Shown: positions 24,551 to 34,800, counted from the stretch's first letter. The stretch is 64,000 bases of DNA from Roseiarcus sp963774195 (GCA_963774195.1 CAVZDY010000003.1:682001-746000), one strand, 5' to 3'. Notes: a model not told the origin generated them from the letters alone. Translations and numbers: made by a program.

Positions 24551-26428
24551 TCACGCGGTCGAAGTCGACGGCTCCGCGGCCAGACGATCAGCGTCCTCGG
24601 ACGGCATGGACCTTGTCGCGGCAACGCAAAAGTCGATTGTTTCGCCCAGCGACGAGACGGTCGCGTCGGCGTCCGATAGCTCCGCAAGGTCGGCAAGGTC
24701 GCCGGCGGCCCAAACGCAGACGACGATGGGTACGCCGGGAAAGCGTTTGCGCAATCGGCGCACCGAATATCGTACCGCCGCGATCTTTTGCCGGTCGAGA
24801 TAGACCATCGCGATCGCGCCAAGCTCTTTGACGTCGAACGGGGGCGCGGCGGAGAGGCTGTGCGGCCCGCTTATTCGCGCCGGCGTGTCGCTGCGTTCGA
24901 GCAACTGGGCCAGAATCGCGCAGGCGGCCTGATCGAGCGGCGATCGTCCGGCGATGCACAGCGCTTTGCACTCCGGCGCCGTGGCGGCCGATTCGACCTT
25001 CAGCGGGGCGGCTTCGCCCAGCGGATCGATATGGTCGGCGAGATTGGCCACGACGTGGGCGACGGAGGCGTAGACCTGAGCTTGCCGGTTGGCCTCCAGC
25101 ACGCCGCGGTCGACATCCGCCTGCGCCAGCGCGAGCGCGGGAAGGGCGACGTTCTCGTAGTAGTCGAGCAACGGCGTCGTCTTCAGCAGACGCTCCGCCT
25201 GAAGCGCCGCCTCGTCGGGGTCGGAGGCGAGGATTCGCTGATAGAAGCTCTGCTGGGGCGAGAGCGGGGGCCGGTCGCCGAGCAGCAGTTCGATGAAGCC
25301 GAGGCCTTCGACGTGCCGTCCGAGCACGACGAGGCAAGCGGTGATCGGTGTCGACAACAGAAGGCCCGGCGGTCCCCAGATCAATGTCCAGAAGGCCGCC
25401 GACACGATGACGGCGAGGGGCGACATGCCGGTCGTATGGCCGAACACATGCGGCTCGATCAGTTGGCCGGTCACGGTCTCGATCACGAGAAAGAGCAAGC
25501 CGGTTTCGAGGACGAGCGTCCAGCCCGGCGAGACGGCGGCGGCGATCGCGAGCGGAAAAGCGGCCCCGATGAACGCGCCGAGGTAGGGGAGGAAGCGGAT
25601 GACGCCCGCGAAGATGCCCCACAGAATGGGATTCGGCACGCCGATGAAGGCGAGGCCCAGCGCGACCACCCCGCCGAAGGCCGTGTTGATTGCGGTCAGG
25701 ACGGTGAAATAGCGGCTCAGCCGGCGGGCCGCATCGTCGAGCGTCTTGGTCGTCCGGTGAAGATCATGCGCGCCGATGAACCCGATCAACCGGTCGCGCA
25801 AATCCCTCTGCTGCAACAGAATGAAGATGACGAACACGATCACGATGGCCGCGGTGGTCAGGGGCGGCAGCAGCGCCGAGAGAATGCTCTCGAGGATCTG
25901 CAGCGGCCTTAGCGCCGGTTGTCGAACTTCGACTGGCAGCGGCGTCGGCTCCGGCGGGGCCGCGGGAGCGGCGTGCTGCTGCGGCGTGCTGGGATTGAAG
26001 CCGAGCAGGAGGCCGGAGGCGCGTTCCATCAAGCCGGTCACGACCTCCGACGTCCGCAGCGCCTCGACCTTGTGGTTGATGACGCGTTGGTATTCCGGCA
26101 AATCGCCGGCGAGCTCGGCGACCTGCTTGCCGATCACCCCGCCGAGGCCGACGAGAATGGCGAAGGCCAAAAAGACGGAAAGGAAAACGGGGAGGACCTG
26201 CCCCATGTGCAGGCGGCGCAACGCGTTGACGAGCGGCGCCAGAACAAAACTCAGCAGCACCGCGAAGGCGATCGGCACGAGGACATCGCGTCCGAAGTAG
26301 AGGGCCGCGATCACCGCCGCGGCGACGATCGCAGTGGCGGCGGCGTGTGCGCGCACGGCGAAGTCCCGGCGCTCGCTTTCATAGGTGATGATCGCCTCGT
26401 CATCGGGCGATTCGTGAGATGCCGCCAT
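24551..26428 (-). CDS. AI-2E-type (YdiK/PerM) membrane transporter with long C-terminal domain
   Basis: The 625-residue protein contains the PF01594 core: N-terminal helices, a central region with FILLQQRDLRDRLIGF, and the later helices including GVPNPILWGIFAGVIRFLPYLG. The core ends near residue 400. The remaining 225 residues form a soluble tail that includes a Rossmann-like segment (PIVVCVWAAGDLADL). Family members export autoinducer-2 or other solutes, or act as Na+/H+ antiporters, so the substrate is open. An unusual Pro-rich insert (about residues 150-175) lies between helices. The tail could be regulatory; that is inference. Confidence 0.82.
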   Translation of the reverse strand: MAASHESPDDEAIITYESERRDFAVRAHAAATAIVAAAVIAALYFGRDVLVPIAFAVLLSFVLAPLVNALRRLHMGQVLPVFLSVFLAFAILVGLGGVIGKQVAELAGDLPEYQRVINHKVEALRTSEVVTGLMERASGLLLGFNPSTPQQHAAPAAPPEPTPLPVEVRQPALRPLQILESILSALLPPLTTAAIVIVFVIFILLQQRDLRDRLIGFIGAHDLHRTTKTLDDAARRLSRYFTVLTAINTAFGGVVALGLAFIGVPNPILWGIFAGVIRFLPYLGAFIGAAFPLAIAAAVSPGWTLVLETGLLFLVIETVTGQLIEPHVFGHTTGMSPLAVIVSAAFWTLIWGPPGLLLSTPITACLVVLGRHVEGLGFIELLLGDRPPLSPQQSFYQRILASDPDEAALQAERLLKTTPLLDYYENVALPALALAQADVDRGVLEANRQAQVYASVAHVVANLADHIDPLGEAAPLKVESAATAPECKALCIAGRSPLDQAACAILAQLLERSDTPARISGPHSLSAAPPFDVKELGAIAMVYLDRQKIAAVRYSVRRLRKRFPGVPIVVCVWAAGDLADLAELSDADATVSSLGETIDFCVAATRSMPSEDADRLAAEPSTSTA

Positions 26429-26562
26429 GCGCCCGACTCTTCGTCACGTTACGAACGTTCGAGACGAGTTCCCATGACATCAACGCAGGAGAGGGCGGCC
26501 GGGTTGCCGAACGGCGGGGCTTTTCTGATCGGCGCGGGGGGGGGGAGTTGAGAGATTTCCAA

Positions 26563-26585
26563 CAACCCCTGTTTTTCTGGGGTTG
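26563..26585 (-). terminator. Weak hairpin downstream of tRNA-Val
   Basis: CAACCCC at 26563-26569 pairs with GGGGTTG at 26579-26585, with a 9-base A-rich loop on the minus strand. It starts one base after the tRNA CCA end. The T-tail is poor, so this may be a processing or weak termination hairpin. The rest of the 26429-26586 gap has a run of ten G at 26536-26545 and no gene. Confidence 0.4.
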
Positions 26586-26586
26586 A

Positions 26587-26661
26587 TGGTGGGCGCTAGA
26601 GGGATTGAACCTCTGACCCCTACCATGTCAAGGTAGTGCTCTACCGCTGAGCTAAGCGCCC
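26587..26661 (-). tRNA. tRNA-Val (anticodon GAC)
   Basis: The minus strand folds as a cloverleaf. The acceptor stem is GGGCGCT with AGCGCCC. The D-arm is GCTC...GAGC. The anticodon stem is CTACC with GGTAG around loop TTGACAT, giving anticodon GAC (valine). The T-arm is AGAGG-TTCAATC-CCTCT. The discriminator is A and the CCA end is encoded. It is a single tRNA gene. Confidence 0.95.
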
Positions 26662-26769
26662 AACTCCGTCGAGACCCGCGTCTGCGAGCTCGCCGCCGCG
26701 AGTGGGGCGTCGTATAGACAATCGTTTCGCTTCGCGCAATGGCGTTTTCCAACAAATCTTTCGAGCACG

Positions 26770-27279
26770 ATGATTTCGAATTTGACGCTTCGGCGCGCCG
26801 TGGCGGTCGACCTCGCCACAATCATGGCGATCGAGCGAACCCCGGGCTTCGAGCGCTTCGTCGGCCGTTCTACGGACAGCGAACACCGCGTTCTGATGGC
26901 GTCCGCGAATCACCTCTATTTCGTCGGCGAACAGGCCGGCGTCATCGTCGCCTTCGCGATCCTGCGCGATCTCGATGACTCGCACGGCAATGTCTATCTC
27001 AAGCGAATCGCGGTCGCTCGTCCCGGGGAAGGGGTCGGCGCCGCCTTGCTCGCCCTTCTCGTCGCCTGGGCGTTCGATCACGAGGCGCCGCATCGCTTCT
27101 GGCTCGACTGTTTCGCGCACAATGCGCGAGCCCAGCGCGCCTATGCGAAGCTCGGCTTCTCGCGCGACGGCGTCTTGCGCAAGGCATACCGCGCCGTCGA
27201 CGGCGCGCGCCTCGACCTCGTGATGATGGCGCTCACGCGCCCGCAATGGATGCGGGCGCGGCAAGTCGATTCGATTTAA
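26770..27279 (+). CDS. GNAT-family N-acetyltransferase
   Basis: The 169-residue protein has the GNAT acetyl-CoA binding motif in RPGEGVGAALLALL (Q/RxxGxG/A type) and a C-terminal HNARAQRAYAKLGF segment, which is usual for the RimJ/RimL-like group. It may acetylate a protein amino terminus or a small amine; the substrate is not readable. The stop overlaps the convergent TPR-methyltransferase gene by 4 bases, so there is no room for a terminator between them. Confidence 0.82.
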   Translation: MISNLTLRRAVAVDLATIMAIERTPGFERFVGRSTDSEHRVLMASANHLYFVGEQAGVIVAFAILRDLDDSHGNVYLKRIAVARPGEGVGAALLALLVAWAFDHEAPHRFWLDCFAHNARAQRAYAKLGFSRDGVLRKAYRAVDGARLDLVMMALTRPQWMRARQVDSI

Positions 27280-28910
27280 CGTCGCTCAAGCAGAATGAGC
27301 GCCCCTTGCACGCGCCCGGAGGCTTCGGCGCGCAGGATGGCGGGATCGACGCGCTTGACGTCGAACAGCGGCGCGGCCTTGGCGCGAAAGGCGTCGATCG
27401 AATGGGCAAAACGGCCCGAGGTCAGCAAGACATACGGCGCCTCGACGGTGGTCTCGATGTTGAAGGCGACGAGGCCGCCCGGGCGCGTGACCCTGGCGGC
27501 GCCGTTGAGAAAGCCGTCGAGGGAACCGAGATAGATGACGAGGTCGGCGGCGAAGACGAGATCGAACTGCTCCGACGTCGCCTCGAGAAAGCCAATTACA
27601 TCCGCTTCGACGAGCGAGTCGTAGAGCTGGCGATCCGCGGCCTTCGCGAGCATGCGGGGGGAGAGATCGACCCCGACGAACCGCGAGCGTCCGGCGCGCA
27701 GATGGGGCGCGGCGAGGCCGGTGCCGCAGCCGAGATCGAGCGCCCTAGGCAAGCTCTTGCCGGTCGCCGCGACGAGGCGCGCGAGCGTCTCCGGCACGCG
27801 GTAGCCGAGGACGTCGACGAGCTGCTGGTCGAATCGCTCAGCGAAGCCGTCGAAGTGAGCGATCACGTAGTCCGCCGGCGCTCGGTCGTGGGCGGCGCCC
27901 GCCACCGCGTCGACGAGGTAGCGATGCTCGGGATCGTCGGGAATCTTGGCGCGCGGCGATCGGGCGAGGCGCAAAGCCGCCTCGCGGTGGCCGTAGCCGC
28001 TGAGCAGCTTGAAGGCGGCGTTCGCCGTCTGCGCCTCGTCGGCGCTCGGGCCGGCGGCCGCGTGGTAGGCGGCGAAAGCGGCGTCGAGGTCGCCGCGAAT
28101 CGCGGTCGTCAGGAAGCGTGACAGCGCGAACCGGTCAACGATCTTCGGGTCAGCCTGGCCCGTCGCCACCTCCCGCTCGAGCGCGTCGGCGGCGCCGGCG
28201 AAGTCGCCGGCGAAAAACAGCGATTGTCCGAGACCGAGGTAAATCATCGGATTGCGGCAGCCGTTCGCGATCGCATGGCGCCAATGGGCCGCGGCCTCCG
28301 CATAGCGGCGCTGTTCGAAGCACAGGAGGCCGACGCCGAAGGCGGCTTCGGCGAGGGTGGAGTCGCGCGACAGCGCGGCTTTGAAGGCCTCTTCGGCGCG
28401 TGTCGCATTGGTGAGGTCGCGCGCGACGAGGGCGAGGCCGAGCCAGCCGCGCGCCGGCGCGGGATCGAGCGCCAGCGCGCGCTCGAACACGCTATGCGCC
28501 TGCGCCGGTTCGCCGATCGCGTGCAGGGTAAAGGCGAGGTCGAGCCACACCGGCGCGTCGTTCCGGGCGAGCGCCGCGGCGGTCGCCAGCACGGTCGAGG
28601 CCGCGCGCGGATTGCCGCCCGTCCAGTGCGTCAGGCCGAACCGGCGCAGGGCGTCGGCGGGCCGCACGTTTTGGCGAAAGAGGCCGTCGAGCGGAGGCGA
28701 CGCGGCGCGCCACGCGCTGATGCGCGCTCCGATTTCCTTAGCGTCGAGCTGCGCAACGATTTCCGGCAGATCGAGCGCCTCGGCGCCATGAAGATCAGGC
28801 ATCGCGCCGATCGACGCGGGCTGACTGTCAAGCTCCCCCCAGGCTTCGATCAGCGCGCCGGCGGCATTGGCGCGAGCGTGTTGCGTGGCGCTCAAGGCGC
28901 TATTCGTCAT
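27276..28910 (-). CDS. TPR-repeat protein with C-terminal SAM-dependent methyltransferase
   Basis: The 544-residue protein has several tetratricopeptide-like repeats in its N-terminal half (for example LDLAFTLHAIGEPAQAHSVF and GLLCFEQRRYAEAAAHW). A class I methyltransferase domain follows, with the SAM motif ALDLGCGTGL near residue 390 and VGVDLSPRML. TPR repeats commonly mediate protein-protein contacts, suggesting a protein or lipid-linked substrate. The target is unknown. It is divergent from asd. Confidence 0.85.
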   Translation of the reverse strand: MTNSALSATQHARANAAGALIEAWGELDSQPASIGAMPDLHGAEALDLPEIVAQLDAKEIGARISAWRAASPPLDGLFRQNVRPADALRRFGLTHWTGGNPRAASTVLATAAALARNDAPVWLDLAFTLHAIGEPAQAHSVFERALALDPAPARGWLGLALVARDLTNATRAEEAFKAALSRDSTLAEAAFGVGLLCFEQRRYAEAAAHWRHAIANGCRNPMIYLGLGQSLFFAGDFAGAADALEREVATGQADPKIVDRFALSRFLTTAIRGDLDAAFAAYHAAAGPSADEAQTANAAFKLLSGYGHREAALRLARSPRAKIPDDPEHRYLVDAVAGAAHDRAPADYVIAHFDGFAERFDQQLVDVLGYRVPETLARLVAATGKSLPRALDLGCGTGLAAPHLRAGRSRFVGVDLSPRMLAKAADRQLYDSLVEADVIGFLEATSEQFDLVFAADLVIYLGSLDGFLNGAARVTRPGGLVAFNIETTVEAPYVLLTSGRFAHSIDAFRAKAAPLFDVKRVDPAILRAEASGRVQGALILLERR

Positions 28911-29254
28911 GGCGATCTCCTGGTCCGCAAAAGAGAATTTTTGTGACGGTTGCCCGCGGGGCCTGACCCGAGGCTGACCAGACGGCGGCGTTTCCGATTT
29001 TCACGAATCCTCACCGACATTGACTTTCGCCGCGCGGCGTGATTTTCGAGGAGTTTCCCTGGCGCTCAAGCGCCATGTCCGGACCTTGCGATGACGCAAC
29101 GGGTGTCGAAAACGACAGGCAAACCGTTCGCCGCCACGAAAGGCGGCGTGACGGAATAGTCGTGCCTCGACCCCGCGCCTCCCCCGGCAGGGAGTCGAGC
29201 GGGGCGCCCTGATGGGGCGAAGCGGGGAAACCGCCAGCACAAGGATCAACGTTC
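28911..29254. other. 344-base intergenic region, TPR-methyltransferase/asd divergent promoters
   Basis: This gap separates two divergent genes. I see no gene-like frame with a ribosome binding site or family match. The sequence is GC-rich, with short GC dyads such as CCCCGCGCCTCCCCCGG and nothing I can name. It must contain the promoters for both flanking genes. Confidence 0.4.
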
Positions 29255-30286
<1,032 letters not shown>

Positions 30287-30324
30287 CGCGGGGAGGGCTG
30301 CGTAGGTTTGAACACCCTTTGGAA

Positions 30325-30355
30325 CGTCATGGCCGGGTTCGTCCCGGCCATCTAC
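30325..30355. repeat. Short palindromic repeat, hairpin ATGGCCGGG/CCCGGCCAT
   Basis: ATGGCCGGG at 30329-30337 pairs with CCCGGCCAT at 30343-30351 over a TTCGT loop, preceded by CGTC. It follows asd in the 255-base gap. The CGTCAT...CCCGG pattern resembles the dispersed extragenic palindromes of rhizobial genomes and parts of the patch at 36154-36253. There is no T-run, so it is a repeat rather than a typical terminator. Confidence 0.55.
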
Positions 30356-30541
30356 GCGGCGGCCGCCGCCCGAAACTCTCAAGTGAGGGGCAGCTCCGCG
30401 CGGCTGACGAAGGCCTTGGAAAGGCTCGTCAATCCGCAGGACAAGGCAAGTTTGTGAAAACACGCGGCGGCTCGTGGCGCGCGGCGCCTGATTTCTGCTA
30501 CGATGGGATGACATCTTCCGTATTCAACACGGTTTTTTCTG

Positions 30542-31474
30542 ATGGCGCCTGAAACGGACACCCGCCTCCTCACGTCGCCACGCATATTCTTGGTGGGGAT
30601 GGCCGCCTTCCTCATCCTGGTCGGCTTTGTCGTCCTCATTCTCTATCGGCAGATCGCCACTGCCTTCGGGGCCAATCCCGGGCTCAACGGGCTGATTATC
30701 GGCGTGCTGGCGATCGGCTCGCTGTTCGCGTTCCGTCAGGTCTTCCGGCTGTTCCGCGAGATTCGCTGGGTGAATTCGCTGGTGACGCCGAACGCTCCCG
30801 GCCGCGTGCGGGCGCCCCTGCTGCTCGGTCCGATGGCGACCCTGCTCAACGCCGGGGCGGGGGCGCGCGGCCTTTCCACGCAGACCACGCGCGCGATCCT
30901 CGACTCGGTCGGCACCCGCCTTGACGAAGGGCGCGAACTCAATCGCTATCTCGTCGGGCTGCTCGTCTTTCTCGGTCTGCTCGGCACTTTCTGGGGTCTG
31001 CTCGAGACGGTCCATTCGATCAGCGGCGTCATCGACAGCATGAAGACCAGCGGCGACACGGCGACGATGTTCGACGATCTCAAGAGCGGCCTATCGGCGC
31101 CGATCGCCGGTATGAGCGTCTCCTTCACCTCGTCGCTGTTTGGCCTTGCTGGCTCCTTGATTCTCGGTTTCCTCGATCTCCAGGCCGGGCAGGCGCAGAA
31201 CCGCTTCTACACCGAGCTCGAGGATTTCCTCGCCAGTCACGTCGAGACCGCGGCGAGCGCGAGCGCCGACAAAGCCGTGGCGGTGACCGAGGGGGTCGAT
31301 CCGCGCAAAAGCGCGGCGGCGATCGCCAGCCTGGCGGAAGGCATCCAGTCGCTCGTGACGCATATGCGTCAGGAGCAGCAGCAAATCCGCGACTGGGTCG
31401 AAGCGCAGTCGGCCCAGCAGGAGGACATCCGCAAGCTGCTGCGCCGTCTCGCCAGCGAGCGCGAGACGCGCTGA
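30542..31474 (+). CDS. MotA/TolQ/ExbB-like proton-channel protein
   Basis: The 310-residue protein has an N-terminal pair of helices (about residues 13-36 and 48-66). A cytoplasmic stretch follows, then the paired helices with GLLGTFWGLLETV (145-157) and FTSSLFGLAGSLILGFL (195-211). That arrangement is typical of ExbB/TolQ/MotA channel subunits. The C-terminal tail (about 250-310) is a coiled-coil-like, charged segment. It is followed 21 bases later by a MotB/OmpA-like partner. No flagellar, ton or tol genes surround it. It probably conducts ions through the inner membrane to drive work in the envelope; that is inferred. Confidence 0.8.
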   Translation: MAPETDTRLLTSPRIFLVGMAAFLILVGFVVLILYRQIATAFGANPGLNGLIIGVLAIGSLFAFRQVFRLFREIRWVNSLVTPNAPGRVRAPLLLGPMATLLNAGAGARGLSTQTTRAILDSVGTRLDEGRELNRYLVGLLVFLGLLGTFWGLLETVHSISGVIDSMKTSGDTATMFDDLKSGLSAPIAGMSVSFTSSLFGLAGSLILGFLDLQAGQAQNRFYTELEDFLASHVETAASASADKAVAVTEGVDPRKSAAAIASLAEGIQSLVTHMRQEQQQIRDWVEAQSAQQEDIRKLLRRLASERETR

Positions 31475-31495
31475 TCGTCGTCAGGGAGCCCAGGC

Positions 31496-32521
31496 ATGGC
31501 GCTGTCGCGCGGACGCCGTATCGAAAGCGTGAATTATTGGCCTGGTTTCGTCGACGCGCTGTCGACGATGCTGCTGGTCATCATCTTCCTCCTCTCGGTC
31601 TTCATGCTGGCCCAGTTCTTCCTGTCGCGCGAGGTGACGGGCAAGGACACGGCGCTCGCCAGGCTCAATCACCAGATCGAGGAGCTCACCAGCCTCCTCG
31701 CCTTGGAGCGCTCGGAGAAGGGCCAGGACCAGACGAAGATCGCGACCCTCACGGCGACCCTCGAATCGACCCAGAACGAGCGCCAGCACCTGCTTGACGC
31801 GGCTTCGCAGGGCGGCGCGAGCGCCGACGCGGCGTCCGACAAGACGGTCGCCGCCGCCAATGCCATCGACGCGCAGAAAGAGATTTCCGCGCGGGCGCTC
31901 GCCCAGGTCGACATCCTCAACCAGCAGATCAGCGCCTTGCGCAAGCAGTTGGCGGCGATCCAGGAGGCCCTCGACGCTTCGCAAAGCTCCGAGAAGGAGG
32001 CGCAGACCAAAATCGCTGACCTCGGGCAGCGCCTCAACGTCGCCTTGGCGCAGAAGGTGCAGGAGCTGTCGCGCTATCGCTCCGACTTTTTCGGCCGCTT
32101 GCGCCAGATCCTCGGCTCGCGTCCCGACATCCGCGTCGTTGGCGACCGCTTCGTGTTCGAATCTTCCGTGCTGTTCGAATCCGCCAAGGCCGATTTGAGC
32201 CCGGCGGGGCAGCAGTCGCTCGATAGCGTCGCTTCGGCTGTGCTCGATCTCGAACGGGAGATTCCGCCCGACATTCCGTGGATCCTGCGCATCGACGGCC
32301 ATACCGACTCGAAGGCGATCACCGGCGGGTCCTTCAAATCGAACTGGGAGCTGTCCGCGGCGCGCGCGATCGCGGTGGTGCAATATCTGATCTCCAAGGG
32401 CATCGAGCCCAACCGGCTCGCCGCTGCGGGCTTTGGCGAGTTCCAGCCGATCGATCCCGGCACGGACGACGCCGCGCTGGCGCGCAACCGCCGGATCGAA
32501 CTCAAGCTCACGGAGCGTTGA
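31496..32521 (+). CDS. MotB/OmpA-like peptidoglycan-binding partner with coiled coil
   Basis: The 341-residue protein has one N-terminal transmembrane helix with the MotB-type proton-binding Asp at D20 (FVDALSTML). A long alpha-helical, Gln/Ala/Leu-rich coiled coil follows in the periplasm (about residues 48-190). A C-terminal OmpA domain completes it, with VLFESAKADLSPAGQ and IDGHTD...NWELSAARA. RBS GGGAG precedes the start. Together with the upstream channel subunit it forms a complete stator-like pair. Confidence 0.85.
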   Translation: MALSRGRRIESVNYWPGFVDALSTMLLVIIFLLSVFMLAQFFLSREVTGKDTALARLNHQIEELTSLLALERSEKGQDQTKIATLTATLESTQNERQHLLDAASQGGASADAASDKTVAAANAIDAQKEISARALAQVDILNQQISALRKQLAAIQEALDASQSSEKEAQTKIADLGQRLNVALAQKVQELSRYRSDFFGRLRQILGSRPDIRVVGDRFVFESSVLFESAKADLSPAGQQSLDSVASAVLDLEREIPPDIPWILRIDGHTDSKAITGGSFKSNWELSAARAIAVVQYLISKGIEPNRLAAAGFGEFQPIDPGTDDAALARNRRIELKLTER

Positions 32522-32567
32522 GCAAATCCCGCTTGCGTTCGTGGTTTGCGCAGACCACGTTTGGGCG

Positions 32568-33351
32568 ATGTTCTCTTCGTTTCGAATCGCCGCCTGCGTC
32601 GTCGCGGCCTGTGCGCTGGTTGCTCTCGGGCTCCCCGCCTCGGCGCAGACGCGCCTCGACGACATCCTCGCGCGTGGGGCGCTGCGCGTCGGCACGACGG
32701 GCGATTATCCGCCCTTCACCAAGCGCGCGGCGGACGGGACCTATTCCGGCTTCGACATCGACGCCGCGCAGTCGCTCGGGGCGGCGCTCGGCGTGAAGGT
32801 CGAGTTCGTCGCGACGCGCTGGGGCGACATGACGCGCGATCTCGACGCGGGTGCGTTCGACATCGGCATGGGCGGCGTATCGGTGACGCTGGAGCGTCAG
32901 AAGCACGCCTATTTCTCGGCGCCCTATATGCGCGACGGCAAGACGCCGATTGCCCGCTGCGTCGACAAAGGCAAATATGAGACACTGGCGGCGATTGACC
33001 GGCCCGAGGTCCACGTCGTCGCCAACCCCGGCGGCACCAACGAGAAGTTCGATCGCGCCCATCTCAAGGCGGCCGCGGTCGAGATTCTGGGGCGACAATC
33101 TTTCGATCTTCGACCGCGTCGCAAGCGGGGCCGCGGATCTGATGATCACCGACGCGACCGAGACGCTCTATCAGCAGAAGCTGCACGCCGGCGTCCTCTG
33201 CGCCGTTCACCCGGACGCGCCGTTCGACTTCTCGGAGAAGGCCTATCTCCTGCCGCGCGACGAGCCGCTCAAGCAGTTCGTCGACCAATGGCTGCACATC
33301 AGCGCCGCCAACGGCGCCTTGGCGGCCATCCGCGCGAAATGGCTGGAGTAG
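32568..33351 (+). pseudogene. Cyclohexadienyl/arogenate dehydratase-like (PheC) binding-protein-fold gene, frameshifted
   Basis: The reading frame encodes a signal peptide followed by the PheC/SBP_bac_3 pattern RLDDILARGALRVGTTGDYPPF, VSVTLERQKHAYFS and NPGGTNEKFD. At GGGG (33089-33092) the frame breaks. The +1 frame then continues with GDNLSIFDRVASG, MITDATE and KAYLLPRDEP to TAG at 33351. Removing one G rejoins the frame into a roughly 260-residue protein. PheC makes phenylpyruvate or phenylalanine from prephenate or arogenate; some relatives are amino acid binding proteins. Either a real pseudogene or a one-base sequence error. Confidence 0.8.
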
Positions 33352-33416
33352 GGCGGCGACAATTTCGCCTCGCCGCCGTATTCGGCGATGAAGTGTGAGA
33401 ACGACGCGGGCGCCTG

Positions 33417-33767
33417 TTACGTAGCTTCGGCCGACGCGGCATAGGCGTCGAGCGCACGGGTCGAATAGACGACGGCCGCGCCGGCGTTGATGCTCACCGC
33501 GACGCCGAGCGCCTCCGCGATCTCCTCCGGCGTGGCGCCGAGCTTGCGCGCCGCCTCGGTATGCACCGCGATGCAGCCGTCGCAACGCAGGCTGATGGCG
33601 ACCGCGATGGCGATCAGTTCGCGGGTCTTCGCGTCGAGACGCCCGGTCTTCTGCGCGGCTCCGCCCAGCATGCCATAGCCCCGCACCGTCTCCGGGCTGA
33701 GCTTGGCGAATTCGCCGACCTTGGCGGCGAGTTGCTGGTGGTAAACATTCCAGTCAAGCATGTGCAT
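33417..33767 (-). CDS. Carboxymuconolactone decarboxylase/AhpD-like protein
   Basis: The 116-residue protein has the CMD/AhpD core with redox motif C62-D-G-C65 and H69 (RCDGCIAVHT). It likely reduces peroxides through a thiol mechanism. ATG 33767 is supported by AAAGGAGG upstream; the longer in-frame extension lacks a ribosome binding site. It is divergent from an AraC-family regulator, which may control it. Confidence 0.85.
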   Translation of the reverse strand: MHMLDWNVYHQQLAAKVGEFAKLSPETVRGYGMLGGAAQKTGRLDAKTRELIAIAVAISLRCDGCIAVHTEAARKLGATPEEIAEALGVAVSINAGAAVVYSTRALDAYAASAEAT

Positions 33768-33876
33768 GGTGGCCTCCTTTGGCGAGGCCAAACCTACGCT
33801 TGGGGAGGCGCACGAGCAGGCGCCGGGCGGCTCAGATCGATGTCCGGGCGGATCAGAGTGAAGGACGCGAAGGCGG

Positions 33877-34800
33877 ATGAAGGACGGTGACGGGCTGAGC
33901 GATCTCGCTTCGCTGCTCAATGTGCGTCCGGAGTTGGACGACCTTTGCCGTTTTGGCGGCGCCTGGACATCGCCGCATGACAGCGCGCCGCCCGGTTGGG
34001 CGCATTTTCATATCGTCATTCAAGGCGACGTCGTCATCGACCGCCCGGGCGGCGGGGCGTTGTCGCTGCAAGCCGGCGAGGTGCTGCTGCTGCCGCATGG
34101 CGGTCGCCATGTGGTGCGGGCGCCGCGCCCCGACAGCGTCGCGGCCGGGCGGACCGCGAGCGCCTATCGCGACGGGCTGCGGCTGCGCACCAGCGTGGGC
34201 GTGCAGCACGACACCGAACTGCTGTGCGGTCGCCTTCATTTCGAGGACGCGTCGGAGAACCTGATCCTGGCGGCCCTGCCTGATGTGGTGGTCTTGCAGG
34301 TCGGCGAACCGACGCTTCAGGGCCGATACCGGCCGTTGCTGCAAGGCATCCGGGAGGAGTTGAACGACGCTCCACCCGGAGGGGTGGCGATCGCGCGCAA
34401 TCTGGCGAGCGCGCTCTTCATCATGATGCTGCGTTCGCATCTGGAGACGGTCGGCGCAGCGGCCGGGGTGTTTCAGCTCCTCAGCCGCCCGGCGACGATG
34501 CGGGCTGTGGCGGCGATGATCAAGGATCCGGTCCGCGCCTGGTCGCTCGACGAGCTTGCCGAGATCGCGGCGATGTCGCGGGCGAGCCTGGTGCGCGCCT
34601 TTCACAAAGCGGGCGCGCCCGCGCCGCTCGCCTTTCTGGCGGAGCTGCGACTGGCGATCGCGCGCCGCCGGGTCATCGATGGCGGCGCCTCGTTGGAACG
34701 CATCGCTGCGGAGGTCGGCTATCAGTCGCAGACCGCCTTCAGTCGCGCCTTCCTACGCAAATACGGCATGCGGCCGGGAAAGCTGCGCACGGAGTTATGA
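33877..34800 (+). CDS. AraC-family transcriptional regulator with N-terminal cupin domain
   Basis: The 307-residue protein has an N-terminal cupin-like sensory domain (about residues 1-190) and a C-terminal AraC double helix-turn-helix. The latter includes ARRRVIDGGASLERIAAEVGYQS and FSRAFLRKYGMRPG. The divergent CMD/AhpD gene lies 109 bases away, so it is the likely target, perhaps in response to a reactive compound. The inducer is unknown. Confidence 0.87.
   Translation: MKDGDGLSDLASLLNVRPELDDLCRFGGAWTSPHDSAPPGWAHFHIVIQGDVVIDRPGGGALSLQAGEVLLLPHGGRHVVRAPRPDSVAAGRTASAYRDGLRLRTSVGVQHDTELLCGRLHFEDASENLILAALPDVVVLQVGEPTLQGRYRPLLQGIREELNDAPPGGVAIARNLASALFIMMLRSHLETVGAAAGVFQLLSRPATMRAVAAMIKDPVRAWSLDELAEIAAMSRASLVRAFHKAGAPAPLAFLAELRLAIARRRVIDGGASLERIAAEVGYQSQTAFSRAFLRKYGMRPGKLRTEL

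Noticed and set aside
26536..26545. Run of ten G upstream of the AI-2E-type transporter, as a possible phase-variable tract
   Set aside because: It lies 108 bases upstream of the start and outside any gene; a variable tract there is possible but nothing else supports it, and assembly error is as likely.
30542..32521. Zorya-like anti-phage system
   Set aside because: The MotA/MotB-like pair lacks the ZorC, ZorD or ZorE partners, and the channel subunit lacks the long cytoplasmic tail typical of ZorA. Housekeeping genes flank it.
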